Shown: piece after piece, positions 33,494 to 42,493 of the stretch
Layout of the letters: the number at the start of each line of letters is the position of its first letter
Position numbering within the stretch: position 1 is the stretch's first letter
Assembly: GCF_016863195.1 (NCBI RefSeq)
Contig: NZ_BOOK01000004.1
Span: 124,001-188,000 of the forward strand
DNA length: 64,000 bases
Direction of reading: 5' to 3'
From: Paraplanobispora takensis
GTDB taxonomy: Bacteria > Actinomycetota > Actinomycetes > Streptosporangiales > Streptosporangiaceae
Position numbers and translations under genes: made by a program
Notes under the pieces: model-generated
What the model was told of the DNA's origin: nothing
The model's database searches: none
What the model saw: the letters and a program-made list of their open reading frames with translations, nothing else

Positions 33494-33494
33494 G

Positions 33495-33713
33495 ATGAGC
33501 CACCTCGTCGTGGTCAACCACGAGGAGCAGTATTCGATCTGGCCGGCCGACCGGGAGCTGCCGTCCGGCTGGCGCGCGGAGGGCACCGCCGGCGACCGGC
33601 AGGAGTGCCTGGACCACATCGAGCGGGTCTGGACGGACCTGCGCCCGCTCAGCGCGAGAGGGGCCGGCGGGCCCGCGGCCCCGACGAACCCGGAGGGAAC
33701 GCCCGATGCTTAG
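33495..33713 (+). CDS. MbtH-like NRPS accessory protein
   Basis: A 72-residue protein with the family signature: [10 protein letters not shown], then LPSGWR and [14 protein letters not shown]. MbtH proteins bind and activate adenylation domains. It starts one base after the NRPS stop and overlaps the next gene by 8 bp. A short Ala/Pro/Gly tail follows the conserved core. Confidence 0.96.
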   Translation: MSHLVVVNHEEQYSIWPADRELPSGWRAEGTAGDRQECLDHIERVWTDLRPLSARGAGGPAAPTNPEGTPDA

Positions 33714-33945
33714 GGAACGACTGGCCGCGATGGTGGCCTCGGCCTCCGACGGGGCGGTCACCGCCCGGGAGGCCATGGAGGCCACGGTGCCGCTGTCGGC
33801 GCTGGGGGTCACCTCCCTGGCGCAGATGCGGCTGATCGACGCGGTGGAGAGCGAGTTCGGCATCGAGTTCGACCTCTCCCGCACCGGGGCCGGCGTGCTG
33901 GAGGACCTGGACGCCCTGGAGCGCTACGTCACCGGGGCGGCGTGA
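33706..33945 (+). CDS. Second stand-alone carrier protein
   Basis: 79 residues with the phosphopantetheine serine S37 in LGVTSLAQM. The acidic recognition helix after the Ser ([11 protein letters not shown]) is typical of acyl/peptidyl carriers. Unlike the first carrier it lacks the GGHS form. It is translationally coupled to MbtH (8-bp overlap) and to the following condensation domain (TGATG), so it probably serves as that enzyme's substrate carrier. Confidence 0.88.
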   Translation: MLRERLAAMVASASDGAVTAREAMEATVPLSALGVTSLAQMRLIDAVESEFGIEFDLSRTGAGVLEDLDALERYVTGAA

Positions 33946-35321
33946 TGGAGATCCGCTTCTCCGGGGGCCGGTCGGGGACGGCCCCGCTGACCTGGGGTCA
34001 GCGGGCCATCTGGGACACCGTCCGCAAGACCGCGCCGGACGACCGCTACTTCAACTTCGGCCGGATCCTGCCGGTGCCCGGACGGGCCGGGCCGCTGAGC
34101 CCGGAGCGGGCCGCGGAGATGCTCGGCGCCCTGGTGGAGCGGCACGAGTCGCTGCGGACCCTGATGGACGCGGACGGCTCGGGGACCCCTGCGGGCGCGG
34201 CCGGCTCGGGGGCGCGGATCCTGGACTGCGCGGAGCCGTACCAGGCGCTGCGGGACGCCGGCACGATCCCGCTCACCGTCGCCGCCGGCGACCCCGGGCG
34301 GCTGCTGGAGGAGCTGACCGCGACCGCCTTCGACTACGCCGCCGAGTGGCCGCTGCGGGCCGGGCTGGTGGTCGACGGCGGCGAGGTGACCCACATCGTG
34401 CTCGCCTTCTGCCACCTGGCCACCGACGGACTGGGCGCCGAGGTCGCCGTGCGCGACCTGCGGCTGCTGCTGATGCGCGGCGCCGTACCCGGCCCGCCCC
34501 CGCCGCAGCCGCTGGACCTGGCCCGCTGGCAGGAGTCGGGGCCCGGCCGGCGGGTGGCGCAGATCGCCGCCGAGCACTGGGAGGGCGAGTACCGGCGCAT
34601 CCCGCCGACCATGTTCGACCGCCCCTCGGGCGAGGCCGCGGACCCGCCGGTGTGGCGGGCCAAGCTGGTGTCGCGGGCGATGGACCTGGCCGTCCAGCGC
34701 ATCGCCGCCCTGCACGCCACGAGCACCTCGACAGTGCTGCTGGCCTTCTCCTCCCGGCTGGTGTCCGGCGTGACCGGGCACGGGGTGTGCGCGATGCTGC
34801 CGATCGTGGGCAACCGCTTCCGCGGCGACACCGTGAACGCGGTCACCACCCTGTCCCAGGAGGGACTGTTCGTCCTCGACTCCGGCCGCACGGATCCCGG
34901 GGACACCTCCGGGCTGCTGCGGGAGGCCCGGCCGGCCGCGCTGCGCGCCTACCGCTCCGCCTACCACGACCCCCGCGACCGCGACCGGCTGACGGCGGCG
35001 GTGGGCCTGGAACGCGGCACGGCCGTCCACCCCTACTGCTGCTTCAACGACATGCGCTTCACCGACCGCGCCGACGCCTCCCACGACGAGCGGGCGGTAC
35101 GGCGGGCGCTGGACGAGACCACGCTGACCTGGCCGCTCAGCCAGGACCGGCTCAACTGCCGGTTCTGCCTGCACCTGACCGCCGAGCCCGGCGGGCTGGG
35201 GGTCTCGGTGACCGCCGACACCCGCTTCCTGTCCCGGCCGGCCATGGAGCGCTATCTGCTCGACCTGGAGTCGGCGCTGGTGACGGCGGCCTTCCAGCAG
35301 GTGCCGGAGCTCGTCGGTTGA
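33945..35321 (+). CDS. Stand-alone condensation-like domain with altered HHxxxDG motif
   Basis: A 458-residue condensation-fold protein. The N-terminal PLTWGQRAIWDTV replaces the usual SxAQxRLW. The catalytic motif reads CHLATDG (C156, H157): the first His is Cys but the catalytic second His and DG remain. Overall it is divergent from the other condensation domains in the cluster. It may transfer the chain from the neighbouring carrier to an amine, or play a gatekeeping role. ATG 33945 overlaps the ACP stop; GTG 33942 is also possible. Confidence 0.8.
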   Translation: MEIRFSGGRSGTAPLTWGQRAIWDTVRKTAPDDRYFNFGRILPVPGRAGPLSPERAAEMLGALVERHESLRTLMDADGSGTPAGAAGSGARILDCAEPYQALRDAGTIPLTVAAGDPGRLLEELTATAFDYAAEWPLRAGLVVDGGEVTHIVLAFCHLATDGLGAEVAVRDLRLLLMRGAVPGPPPPQPLDLARWQESGPGRRVAQIAAEHWEGEYRRIPPTMFDRPSGEAADPPVWRAKLVSRAMDLAVQRIAALHATSTSTVLLAFSSRLVSGVTGHGVCAMLPIVGNRFRGDTVNAVTTLSQEGLFVLDSGRTDPGDTSGLLREARPAALRAYRSAYHDPRDRDRLTAAVGLERGTAVHPYCCFNDMRFTDRADASHDERAVRRALDETTLTWPLSQDRLNCRFCLHLTAEPGGLGVSVTADTRFLSRPAMERYLLDLESALVTAAFQQVPELVG

Positions 35322-35370
35322 CCTCCTCGCCGCGGCCCCGGCCGCGGGCCTCTACGTCGAAGGGGACGCG

Positions 35371-37260
35371 ATGACCGTCTACGCCTACGCCGAGTCCACC
35401 TCCCGCGCCCAGGGCGAACGGCTCGCATTCCACCTGGCCCACACCTCGCGGGCGCCGCTGCAGGGCCTGGTGCGCGTCGAGGACGTCGCCTCCGGCCGGG
35501 GCGTGCTCGACGCGGAGTTCGACGGCCCCCTGTGGAACCTGGACATCCCCGCCGAGTGGGCCAGCTCGCTCTACCGGGCCGTCTTCACCTCAGGCGAGGA
35601 CTCCGGCGAGGACGGCGGCGAGGTGTACTTCGCGGTGCGGGCGGCCCGGCCGAGCTCGCCGATCCTGCTGTCGATCCCGTTCCCGACCTGGCAGGCCTAC
35701 AACCGGGCCGGGATCCCCGGCGAGTCGCTCTACTGGAGCGAGGAGCCCACCCGCGCCGCGCGCGTCTCCTTCGACCGGCCGGGCGGCGGCCCGCCGCCGG
35801 AGCGCTGGGAGGAGGGCATGATCCGCTGGCTCGGGCCCGCCGGGTACCGGGTGGACTACTGCTCGGGGCTGGACCTGCACGAGGGCGGGGAGCTGCTGTC
35901 CGGCTACCGCCTGCTGGTGGTCAACGGCCACGACGAGTACTGGTCGGCGGGCATGCGCGACGCCGTCGAGGAGTTCGTCCGCCGGGGCGGCAACCTCGCG
36001 GTCTTCTCCGGCAACACCTGCTGGTGGCAGTTCCGGCTGGAGGACGGCGGGCGCACCATGGTCTGCCACCGCGACGCCGTCGCCGACCCCCTGTCGGCGG
36101 TGGAGCCGGGCCTGACCACCGTCGAGTGGTCCGGCTCCCCGGTCGACCGGCCGGAGAACGCGATGATCGGGGTGAGCTTCCGGCGGGGCGCGGGGACGTG
36201 GGGACCGTACATGCAGCGCATGCACGAGGAGTCCTACGTCGTGCGCTTCCCGGAGCACTGGGCGTTCGCGGGGACCGGGCTGGGCGAGGGCGACAAGTTC
36301 GGCCAGGGCGCGATCGGCTACGAGACCGACGCGTGCGACTTCGCCGAGGTCGACGGGGTCCCGCTGGCCACCGGCCGCGACGGCACTCCCCCCTCCTTCG
36401 TCATCCTGGCCACCGCCGACCTGCGCCACTGGCACCGGTACGGCCAGGGCGGCATGGCCACCATGGGCGTCATGCGCCTGGGCGCCGGGACGGTGTTCAA
36501 CGCCGCCACCGTGAACTGGGGCAACGCCCTGCACGCTCCGGCCGTGGACCGGATCACCCGCAACGTATTGGACCGGCTCTCCGCGCCGATCCGCGGCTGG
36601 GAGGTGATCGGGACGGCGGACTCGCCGCGCGCGCTGGCCGTCCTGGGCACGACCCTGTACGGCGTGGGCCGGGACGGCTCGCTGCTGGCGCGCGAGGTCT
36701 GCGGGCAGAACCTGCGCTGGCGGCACGTGGGGACCGCCCCCGGGGTGATCGCCCTGGCGGTGCCCCGCGAGGCGACCGTCACCCGGCCCATCGGCCTGTA
36801 CGGCCTGACCGAGGAGGGCCGCCTGGTCCTGCGCGAGCCCGACGGCTCGTGGACCGCGCTCGGCCAGGCACCCCCCGGCGCGGACGGCCTGGCCACGACC
36901 AACGGGGTGATGTTCGCCTCCACCGGCGAGACCCTGTGGCACCTGCCCGCCGAGGGCGGCTCCTGGACACCGGTGGACACCGCCCCGGGCGTGGTGGCCC
37001 TCACCGCCGCCAACGGCCGCCTCTACGCCGTGGACGCGGCCGGCCGCGTGCGCACCCGCCTGCCGCTGGCCGCCGCCGAGCCGTGGACGGACCTGTGCGA
37101 CGCCGGCGGCGCCACCGTCCTGACGGCCCACGCCGGACGGCTGATCGGCACGGCCCCCGACCTGCCTCTCTCCTGGCGCCCCTGCGCGCCCGACCCGGGC
37201 CCCGTCCCGCCCGGGATCACCCCTGCCGGGGACCGTAGTGAGCCGCGGGAGCGCGGGTGA
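35371..37260 (+). CDS. N,N-dimethylformamidase large-subunit-like protein with a tectonin-like tail
   Basis: 629 residues. The first ~410 match the catalytic region of the dimethylformamidase large subunit: PFPTWQAYN, then the diagnostic NGHDEYWS and YVVRFPEHWAF. That family is an iron amidohydrolase acting on simple amides, with Tyr/Glu ligands. Residues ~410-615 contain about five ~40-residue repeats of the form W..hG.APG..hLA....LY.h...G.L, like tectonin beta-propeller blades. ATG 35371 follows GAAGGGGACGCG. Last gene of the rightward operon; the 3' end overlaps the convergent dipeptidase gene by 44 bp. It could hydrolyse or form an amide in the product or in a precursor; inference only. 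Confidence 0.82.
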   Translation: MTVYAYAESTSRAQGERLAFHLAHTSRAPLQGLVRVEDVASGRGVLDAEFDGPLWNLDIPAEWASSLYRAVFTSGEDSGEDGGEVYFAVRAARPSSPILLSIPFPTWQAYNRAGIPGESLYWSEEPTRAARVSFDRPGGGPPPERWEEGMIRWLGPAGYRVDYCSGLDLHEGGELLSGYRLLVVNGHDEYWSAGMRDAVEEFVRRGGNLAVFSGNTCWWQFRLEDGGRTMVCHRDAVADPLSAVEPGLTTVEWSGSPVDRPENAMIGVSFRRGAGTWGPYMQRMHEESYVVRFPEHWAFAGTGLGEGDKFGQGAIGYETDACDFAEVDGVPLATGRDGTPPSFVILATADLRHWHRYGQGGMATMGVMRLGAGTVFNAATVNWGNALHAPAVDRITRNVLDRLSAPIRGWEVIGTADSPRALAVLGTTLYGVGRDGSLLAREVCGQNLRWRHVGTAPGVIALAVPREATVTRPIGLYGLTEEGRLVLREPDGSWTALGQAPPGADGLATTNGVMFASTGETLWHLPAEGGSWTPVDTAPGVVALTAANGRLYAVDAAGRVRTRLPLAAAEPWTDLCDAGGATVLTAHAGRLIGTAPDLPLSWRPCAPDPGPVPPGITPAGDRSEPRERG

Positions 37261-37870
37261 CCATGGCCCAGTAGCGGTCGCCGTAGGACCAGTGCCACCA
37301 CTCGGTGGGATAGTTGACCAGGCCCGCGTGCTCCAGGACCGCGCCGAGGAGCTTGCGGTGGTGACGGGCCTCGGCCGACAGGCCGGGGGCCGCGGTGTAG
37401 CAGGCGCCGTTGCTCTGCTCGGGGGTGGCGTTGACGGCGGTGCCCATGTCGACCTCGGCGCCGTCCTCGGTGCACAGGGTCAGGTCCACCGCCGCGCCCG
37501 CGGTGTGCGGGGCGACCTCCACGGGTGAGACGTACCGGCTGGCCGCCTCGCGCAGTTCGTCGGGCGATATCCCGGGGAACGTCTCCCGCAGGAACGCCGA
37601 GTATTCCTCGAAGATCTTCCGCTGCGCGGCGAGCGGGCGGTAGCCCTCCACGACCAGCAGCCGGTAGCCGGACGGGAGCTGCGCCTGCGCCTGCTCCAGC
37701 CGCTCCACCAGCCCCTGCCGCAGCAGCGCGAAGGCGCCCTCGGGGTCGGCCAGCCGGTCGTCGGCCCGCAGCCGCCCCCGGATGTCGATCAGTGGCTCTT
37801 CGTTCTCCTCGATCGGAATCGAGACGACTTGGGGGTCAGAGATCAACACGATTTCCCGCATATAGGCCAT
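37217..37870 (-). CDS. VanX-type D-Ala-D-Ala dipeptidase (M15D family)
   Basis: 217 residues. The zinc ligands are in APHTAGAAVDL (H122, D129) and EWWHW (E190, H193), and VEGYRP holds the substrate-binding arginine region of M15 enzymes. VanX enzymes cleave D-Ala-D-Ala; chromosomal homologues serve peptidoglycan recycling. No signal peptide is visible, so it is probably cytoplasmic. ATG 37870 comes 2 bp after the ROK stop, so the two genes form an operon. No vanA/vanH partners are present, so glycopeptide resistance is not implied. Confidence 0.88.
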   Translation of the reverse strand: MAYMREIVLISDPQVVSIPIEENEEPLIDIRGRLRADDRLADPEGAFALLRQGLVERLEQAQAQLPSGYRLLVVEGYRPLAAQRKIFEEYSAFLRETFPGISPDELREAASRYVSPVEVAPHTAGAAVDLTLCTEDGAEVDMGTAVNATPEQSNGACYTAAPGLSAEARHHRKLLGAVLEHAGLVNYPTEWWHWSYGDRYWAMVTRAPAAHYGPRQG

Positions 37871-37872
37871 TG

Positions 37873-39033
37873 TCACACCGTGTCGGAGAACACTTCCTCG
37901 CGGGCCCGCTGGAGCGCCGAGACCAGGGCCCCGTGCAGGACGGGGTCGCCCTCGACCTCGGTGGTCACCACCCGGGGCTGGCTCGGGCAGACCCGGGCCA
38001 CCGCCTCCTCGACCCTGGTCGCGAGGGCCTCGGCGCCGGCCCGGCCGACGTCGCCGCCGAGCACGATCAACTCGGGGTCCAGGACCACGGCCACCGCCGC
38101 CACGCCGACCGCCAGCCGCCCGGCGAGCTCGTCGAGGAAGCCCTCGGACCCGGCGGCCACGGCCGCGCGGACCCGGTCGCCCACCGACTCGCCGGCGACG
38201 CCGTACGCGCCCGCCAGGCCGGTGACGGCGTCCCCGCCGACCAGCCGCTGGAAGGAGCCCGACTGGGGCTCGCTCACGTCGGTCGGCAGCGGCTCGCCGG
38301 GGACCGGCAGCCAGCCGATCTCGCCCGCGCCGCCGGTGAAACCGCGGTGCAGGCGCCCGCCGAGCATGACCCCCAGGCCCTGGCCGACTCCGGCCCACAC
38401 GAGCACGAAGTCGTCCATGCCCCGGGCGGCGCCGTGGGAGCGCTCGGCCAGCGCGGCCAGGTTCACGTCGTTCTCGATCGTCACCGGGATGCCCAGTTCG
38501 CGGCGGAGCTCGGCCAGCACCCCCTCGTGCCAGGAGGGCAGGTCGAAGGAGAAGCGCATGTCGCCGGTCCGGGGGTCGACGACGCCCCGGGCGCCGATCA
38601 CGAAGGCGCGCAGCCGGGAGAGATCGATGCCCGCCGTCGCGCAGGCCTTCTCCACGACGCCGCGCACCAGCCGTACCGGGTCCTCGTGACCGGTGGGGTC
38701 GGCGAAGACCTCGGCGACGAGTTCGCCGGTGATGTCGGCGATCCCCGCGCTGATCCGGTCCGGCAGGACGTCGAGGCCGGCGACGTAGGCGCAGGAAGGC
38801 ACCACGCCGTAAAGTGCGGCATTGGGACCGCGACCGCCGGCCTGCTCACCGACCACCGAGACCAGGGCCCGCTCCTCCAGCCGGGACAGCAGCTGGCCCG
38901 CCGTGACCTTGGACAGGCCGGTATGCTCTCCCAGCTCAGCCCGGGTCAACGGGCCGCTGGCGAGCAGGAGCTCCAGCGCCGCGCGGTCGTTGAGCTGGCG
39001 CAGCAGCCTGGGCGTTCCCGGACGTCGTGGCAC
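37873..39033 (-). CDS. ROK family transcriptional repressor (copy 1)
   Basis: 386 residues. The winged-helix domain at ~14-75 (LTRAELGEHTGLSKVTAGQLL) is followed by the ROK sugar-binding domain with RGVVDPRTGD and the ENDVN motif. The Cys-rich zinc motif common in ROK proteins is absent. It is divergent from the sugar ABC operon 209 bp away and probably represses it. It is closely related in sequence to the second ROK gene at 44.2 kb (both start xRRPGxPRLLRxxNDRAALELLLASGPLTR). Confidence 0.92.
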   Translation of the reverse strand: MPRRPGTPRLLRQLNDRAALELLLASGPLTRAELGEHTGLSKVTAGQLLSRLEERALVSVVGEQAGGRGPNAALYGVVPSCAYVAGLDVLPDRISAGIADITGELVAEVFADPTGHEDPVRLVRGVVEKACATAGIDLSRLRAFVIGARGVVDPRTGDMRFSFDLPSWHEGVLAELRRELGIPVTIENDVNLAALAERSHGAARGMDDFVLVWAGVGQGLGVMLGGRLHRGFTGGAGEIGWLPVPGEPLPTDVSEPQSGSFQRLVGGDAVTGLAGAYGVAGESVGDRVRAAVAAGSEGFLDELAGRLAVGVAAVAVVLDPELIVLGGDVGRAGAEALATRVEEAVARVCPSQPRVVTTEVEGDPVLHGALVSALQRAREEVFSDTV

Positions 39034-39058
39034 GATCGGCCTCCCCCGTCACGATCCG

Positions 39059-39094
39059 CTAACGATCGTTTCTTTTAAGAAAGTTTCTTGTTAG
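39059..39094. promoter_or_regulatory. Candidate ROK operator
   Basis: An AT-rich nested inverted repeat stands out of GC-rich DNA: outer arms CTAAC (39059-39063) and GTTAG (39090-39094), inner arms TTTCTT (39069-39074) and AAGAAA (39077-39082). It lies between the ROK start and the substrate-binding-protein gene, where it could block both promoters. Confidence 0.55.
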
Positions 39095-39242
39095 TTTAGC
39101 CGCAGGCAGTCCGGCGGCAAGTAATCGAACCCCGGTACTGCGATAGCGCCGACCGCTCCTAGTGAGTGCAGAGGGTCGCGGGGACCCGAGCCGATACAGA
39201 TGAGCGCGAACCCGACGAAAGCCGGGAAGGGAGAACCCCACA

Positions 39243-40565
39243 GTGAAGATCGCAAGGATCGCCGTTACGACGGCCACCACCGCCGCTCTGGCCCTGGGCC
39301 TCGCAGCCTGCGGTTCCAGCGAGCCCACCGAGACCGCGCCCAAGGCCGACGCCTCGGCCGCCGGCCCGAAGTTCGCGGGCGAGACGCTCACCATGTGGCG
39401 TCTCGGTGACAGCAACCCGGCCGCCCAGAAGTACACCGACGCGCTGGTCGCCGCCTTCGAGAAGCAGACCGGCGCGAAGGTCAAGGTCGAGTGGATCCCC
39501 TGGCCCCAGGTGAACGACAAGTTCACCGCCGCCGCCGCGGGCGGCGCCGGCCCGGACGTCACCGAGATCGGCAACGACCAGGTGCCGCTCTGGCAGAGCC
39601 AGGACGCCCTGCACCCGGTCACCCCGGTGCTCGGCGGCGGCGAGCAGGCGGAGATCCCCAAGAACCTGCTCGGCCTGGAGACCATCGACAACGAGATCTA
39701 CGCCGTGCCGTGGGGCGGCGGCTCCCGCGCCGTCCTCTACCGCAAGGACTGGTTCGAGGACCTCAAGATCGAGATCCCGAAGACCTGGGACGAGCTGGTC
39801 GCCGCGGCCAAGAAGATCCAGGAGGAGAAGGGCAAGGACGTCGACGGCTTCGCCTTCAACGGCGGCTCCGACGCCAACCACCTCCTCGGCGCGCTCGCCT
39901 GGACCGAGGGCGGCGACTACGCCGTCAAGGAGGGCGACAAGTGGGTCGGCAAGGTGACCGACCCCGCCTTCAAGAACGGCTTCGCCACCTACACGAGCCT
40001 GGTGACCGAGGGCCTGTCCGGTAAGTCCCGCCTGACGCAGAACACCGTGGACATCCGCCGGCGCTTCGCCAACGACAAGGTCGGCATGTACCTGACCGCC
40101 GGCTGGGACCTGCCCGGGATCGAGGAGGACAGCAAGGGCAAGCTCAAGGGCGACAAGCTCGGCTTCTTCCCGCTGCCCTCCAAGACCGGCGGCGAGGCCG
40201 CGTCCTTCTTCGGCGGCAACGACATCGCCGTCTGGAACGACGCCAAGAACAAGGAGCTCGCGACCGAGTTCGTGAAGCTGGCCACCACCAAGGAGTGGGC
40301 GACCCGCTACGCCACCGAGGGCGGCCTGCTGCCGGTCTACCCGGACGCCCTGGCCAAGCTGAGCGAGGACCCGGCCCAGGCTCCGTTCGCGGCGGCCTTC
40401 GCCAAGGCCAAGGCCTTCCCGGCCGACCCCAACTGGACCGAGGCCAACGAGACCAAGGCCGTGCTGCAGAACGCGGCCCGCTCGGTCATCGAGGGCAAGG
40501 CCACCGCTGACGAGGCCCTGGCCAAGGCCAACACGGAACTCGAAGAGATCCTGAACCAGCAGTAA
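39243..40565 (+). CDS. Sugar ABC transporter substrate-binding lipoprotein
   Basis: 440 residues. A lipoprotein signal peptide ends in the lipobox LAAC at 20-23. The mature protein is a family-1 (MalE-like) binding protein with ENETKAVLQNA-type C-terminal helices and the NDQVPLW/AVPWGGG binding-cleft segments. It delivers an oligosaccharide to the two permeases downstream. GTG 39243 has GGGAGA upstream. The gene order, with a GH3 NagZ-type enzyme last, resembles the chitobiose DasABC-DasD operon of Streptomyces, so an N-acetylglucosamine oligomer is the best guess. Confidence 0.92.
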   Translation: MKIARIAVTTATTAALALGLAACGSSEPTETAPKADASAAGPKFAGETLTMWRLGDSNPAAQKYTDALVAAFEKQTGAKVKVEWIPWPQVNDKFTAAAAGGAGPDVTEIGNDQVPLWQSQDALHPVTPVLGGGEQAEIPKNLLGLETIDNEIYAVPWGGGSRAVLYRKDWFEDLKIEIPKTWDELVAAAKKIQEEKGKDVDGFAFNGGSDANHLLGALAWTEGGDYAVKEGDKWVGKVTDPAFKNGFATYTSLVTEGLSGKSRLTQNTVDIRRRFANDKVGMYLTAGWDLPGIEEDSKGKLKGDKLGFFPLPSKTGGEAASFFGGNDIAVWNDAKNKELATEFVKLATTKEWATRYATEGGLLPVYPDALAKLSEDPAQAPFAAAFAKAKAFPADPNWTEANETKAVLQNAARSVIEGKATADEALAKANTELEEILNQQ

Positions 40566-40567
40566 CG

Positions 40568-41578
40568 ATGACGAACACGTCGACGATCGCCCGGGGCGGG
40601 GGCAACCTCCCCGCCCCGGAGCGGTCCTCCAAGCGCTCCAGGCGCCAGGCGAAGCCCAGCGGGCTCCCCGGCTGGGTGATCCCGTATGTCCTGATCGTTC
40701 CCGGCCTCCTGGTCATCGCGGGCCTGCTGCTCTACCCGCTGATCCAGATGATCATCATCTCCTTCCAGAAGGTGGGACTGCGCCAGATCCGCGGCGTCCC
40801 CGCCGACTGGGTCGGCGGGGACAACTACACGCAGGTCCTCGACAACGAGATCTTCTGGTCCTCCCTCCGCAACACCGTGCTGTTCGCCGTCGTCACGGTG
40901 ACCCTGACCCTGGTCCTGGGCACCGCGGTGGGCACGCTGCTCAACAAGCTGAGCAAGCGGATGTCCGCACTCGTGATCGTCGGCATCATGTCCGCCTGGG
41001 CGGTCCCGCCGGTGGCCCAGGGCGTCATCTGGCGCTGGCTCTTCGACGCCGACGCGGGAATGATCAACTGGGGGCTCAACCTGCTCCCCGACTGGTTCTC
41101 CGAGATGCTGTTCGGCCGCTCCGACTGGACCGGGGAGCCCTGGCTCAACGACCCGCTCAGCCTCTACATCGCACTGATCGTCTGCGTCGTGTGGGCCTCG
41201 TTCCCGTTCATCGCGGTCTCGGTGCTGGCCGGGCTCAAGGGCATCCCCTCCGAGCTGTACGAGGCGGCCAGGGTCGACGGCTCCGGCGCCTGGCGGACCT
41301 TCAGGAAGATCACCCTGCCGCTGCTCAAGCCGGTCTTCTCGGTGCTGACGATCCTGTCGATCATCTGGAACTTCAAGGTCTTCAGCCAGCTGTACGTGCT
41401 GATGAACGGGCCGACCAACCGGGAGGCCTTCAACCTGTCGATGTTCTCCTTCGCCGAGGCATTCCGGAGCCCGCCCAAGATGGGCACCGGCGCGGCGATC
41501 GCGGTGATCCTGACGGTGCTGCTGCTCATCGTCACCGCCGTCTACATCCGGCAGATCGTGAAGACGGAGGAGCTGTGA
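40568..41578 (+). CDS. Sugar ABC permease, MalF type
   Basis: 336 residues with six membrane segments after a basic 35-residue N-terminus. The EAA loop motif is present (ELYEAARVDGSGAWRTFRKITLPLL). It starts 2 bp after the binding-protein stop. No ATPase gene is in the operon, which is normal for actinomycete sugar transporters served by a shared MsiK-type ATPase encoded elsewhere. Confidence 0.93.
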   Translation: MTNTSTIARGGGNLPAPERSSKRSRRQAKPSGLPGWVIPYVLIVPGLLVIAGLLLYPLIQMIIISFQKVGLRQIRGVPADWVGGDNYTQVLDNEIFWSSLRNTVLFAVVTVTLTLVLGTAVGTLLNKLSKRMSALVIVGIMSAWAVPPVAQGVIWRWLFDADAGMINWGLNLLPDWFSEMLFGRSDWTGEPWLNDPLSLYIALIVCVVWASFPFIAVSVLAGLKGIPSELYEAARVDGSGAWRTFRKITLPLLKPVFSVLTILSIIWNFKVFSQLYVLMNGPTNREAFNLSMFSFAEAFRSPPKMGTGAAIAVILTVLLLIVTAVYIRQIVKTEEL

Positions 41579-42483
41579 CGACCTCGCTCGCCCCCCGGAC
41601 CGCAGCCCGCCGGCAGCCCTCCCCCTCCGGGATGAGCCCGCTGGCCCGCAAGCGGCTGTCCAGGGCGGCCCTCAACACCGCCGGTGTGCTGGTCTTCCTG
41701 TTCGCGATCTTCCCGGTCTACTGGATGGTCTCCACCGCGTTCAAGACCAACGACCAGATCTTCACCACCGACTTCATCCCCATCCCCAGAGAGCTCACCT
41801 TCGAGCACGTCGAGCGGATCCTCACCGAGGGCGTGGCCGGCAACTCCATCTGGGTCTACATGCGCAACAGCGCGATCGTCGCGCTGGGCACCGTGCTCAT
41901 CGGCGCGGTCTTCGCGCTGCTGGCCGCCACCGCCATCGCGCGGTTCCGGTTCCGGGGGCGCACCAGCTTCCTGATCCTGCTCCTCATCGTCCAGATGATC
42001 CCGGCCGAGGCCCTGCTCATCCCGCTCTTCCTCAACGTCAAGCGGCTCGGCCTCTACGACAGCCTGCTGGGCCTGATCGTGATCAACGTCGGTCTGACCC
42101 TGCCGTTCGGCGTCTGGATGCTGCGCACGTTCGTCGCCGCGGTGCCCAAGTCGCTGGAGGAGGCGGCCTGGATCGACGGCGCGAGCCGGTTCACGACCTT
42201 CTGGAAGGTCCTGTTCCCGCTCGTGGCCCCCGGCCTGGTCGCGACCAGCATCTTCTCCTTCATCACCGCGTGGAACGAGCTGGTCTTCGCGCTGATCCTG
42301 ATGTCGGACTCCTCCGGCTACACGATGCCTGTCGCCCTGCAGTTCTTCTTCGGGCAGCGGGGCGTCGACTGGGGCGCCATCATGGCCGGCTCCACGATGA
42401 TGACCATCCCGGTCGTCGTCTTCTTCCTTCTGGTGCAGCGGCGGATGGTCACCGGCCTCGTCGCGGGCGCCGTCAAGGGCTGA
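41575..42483 (+). CDS. Sugar ABC permease, MalG type
   Basis: 302 residues with six membrane segments. The EAA loop is SLEEAAWIDGASRFTTFWKV, followed by LFPLVAPGL. GTG 41575 overlaps the stop of the first permease by 4 bp (GTGA). An in-frame extension further upstream is only antisense-like shadow of the first permease. A perfect 17-bp hairpin follows the stop. Confidence 0.94.
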   Translation: MTTSLAPRTAARRQPSPSGMSPLARKRLSRAALNTAGVLVFLFAIFPVYWMVSTAFKTNDQIFTTDFIPIPRELTFEHVERILTEGVAGNSIWVYMRNSAIVALGTVLIGAVFALLAATAIARFRFRGRTSFLILLLIVQMIPAEALLIPLFLNVKRLGLYDSLLGLIVINVGLTLPFGVWMLRTFVAAVPKSLEEAAWIDGASRFTTFWKVLFPLVAPGLVATSIFSFITAWNELVFALILMSDSSGYTMPVALQFFFGQRGVDWGAIMAGSTMMTIPVVVFFLLVQRRMVTGLVAGAVKG

Positions 42484-42493
42484 CCCCCCTGGC

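Noticed and set aside
37217-37870. Glycopeptide-resistance cassette around the VanX-type gene
   Set aside because: No vanH, vanA/D-type ligase or vanRS genes adjoin; the nearby two-component system is NarL-type and 20 kb away.
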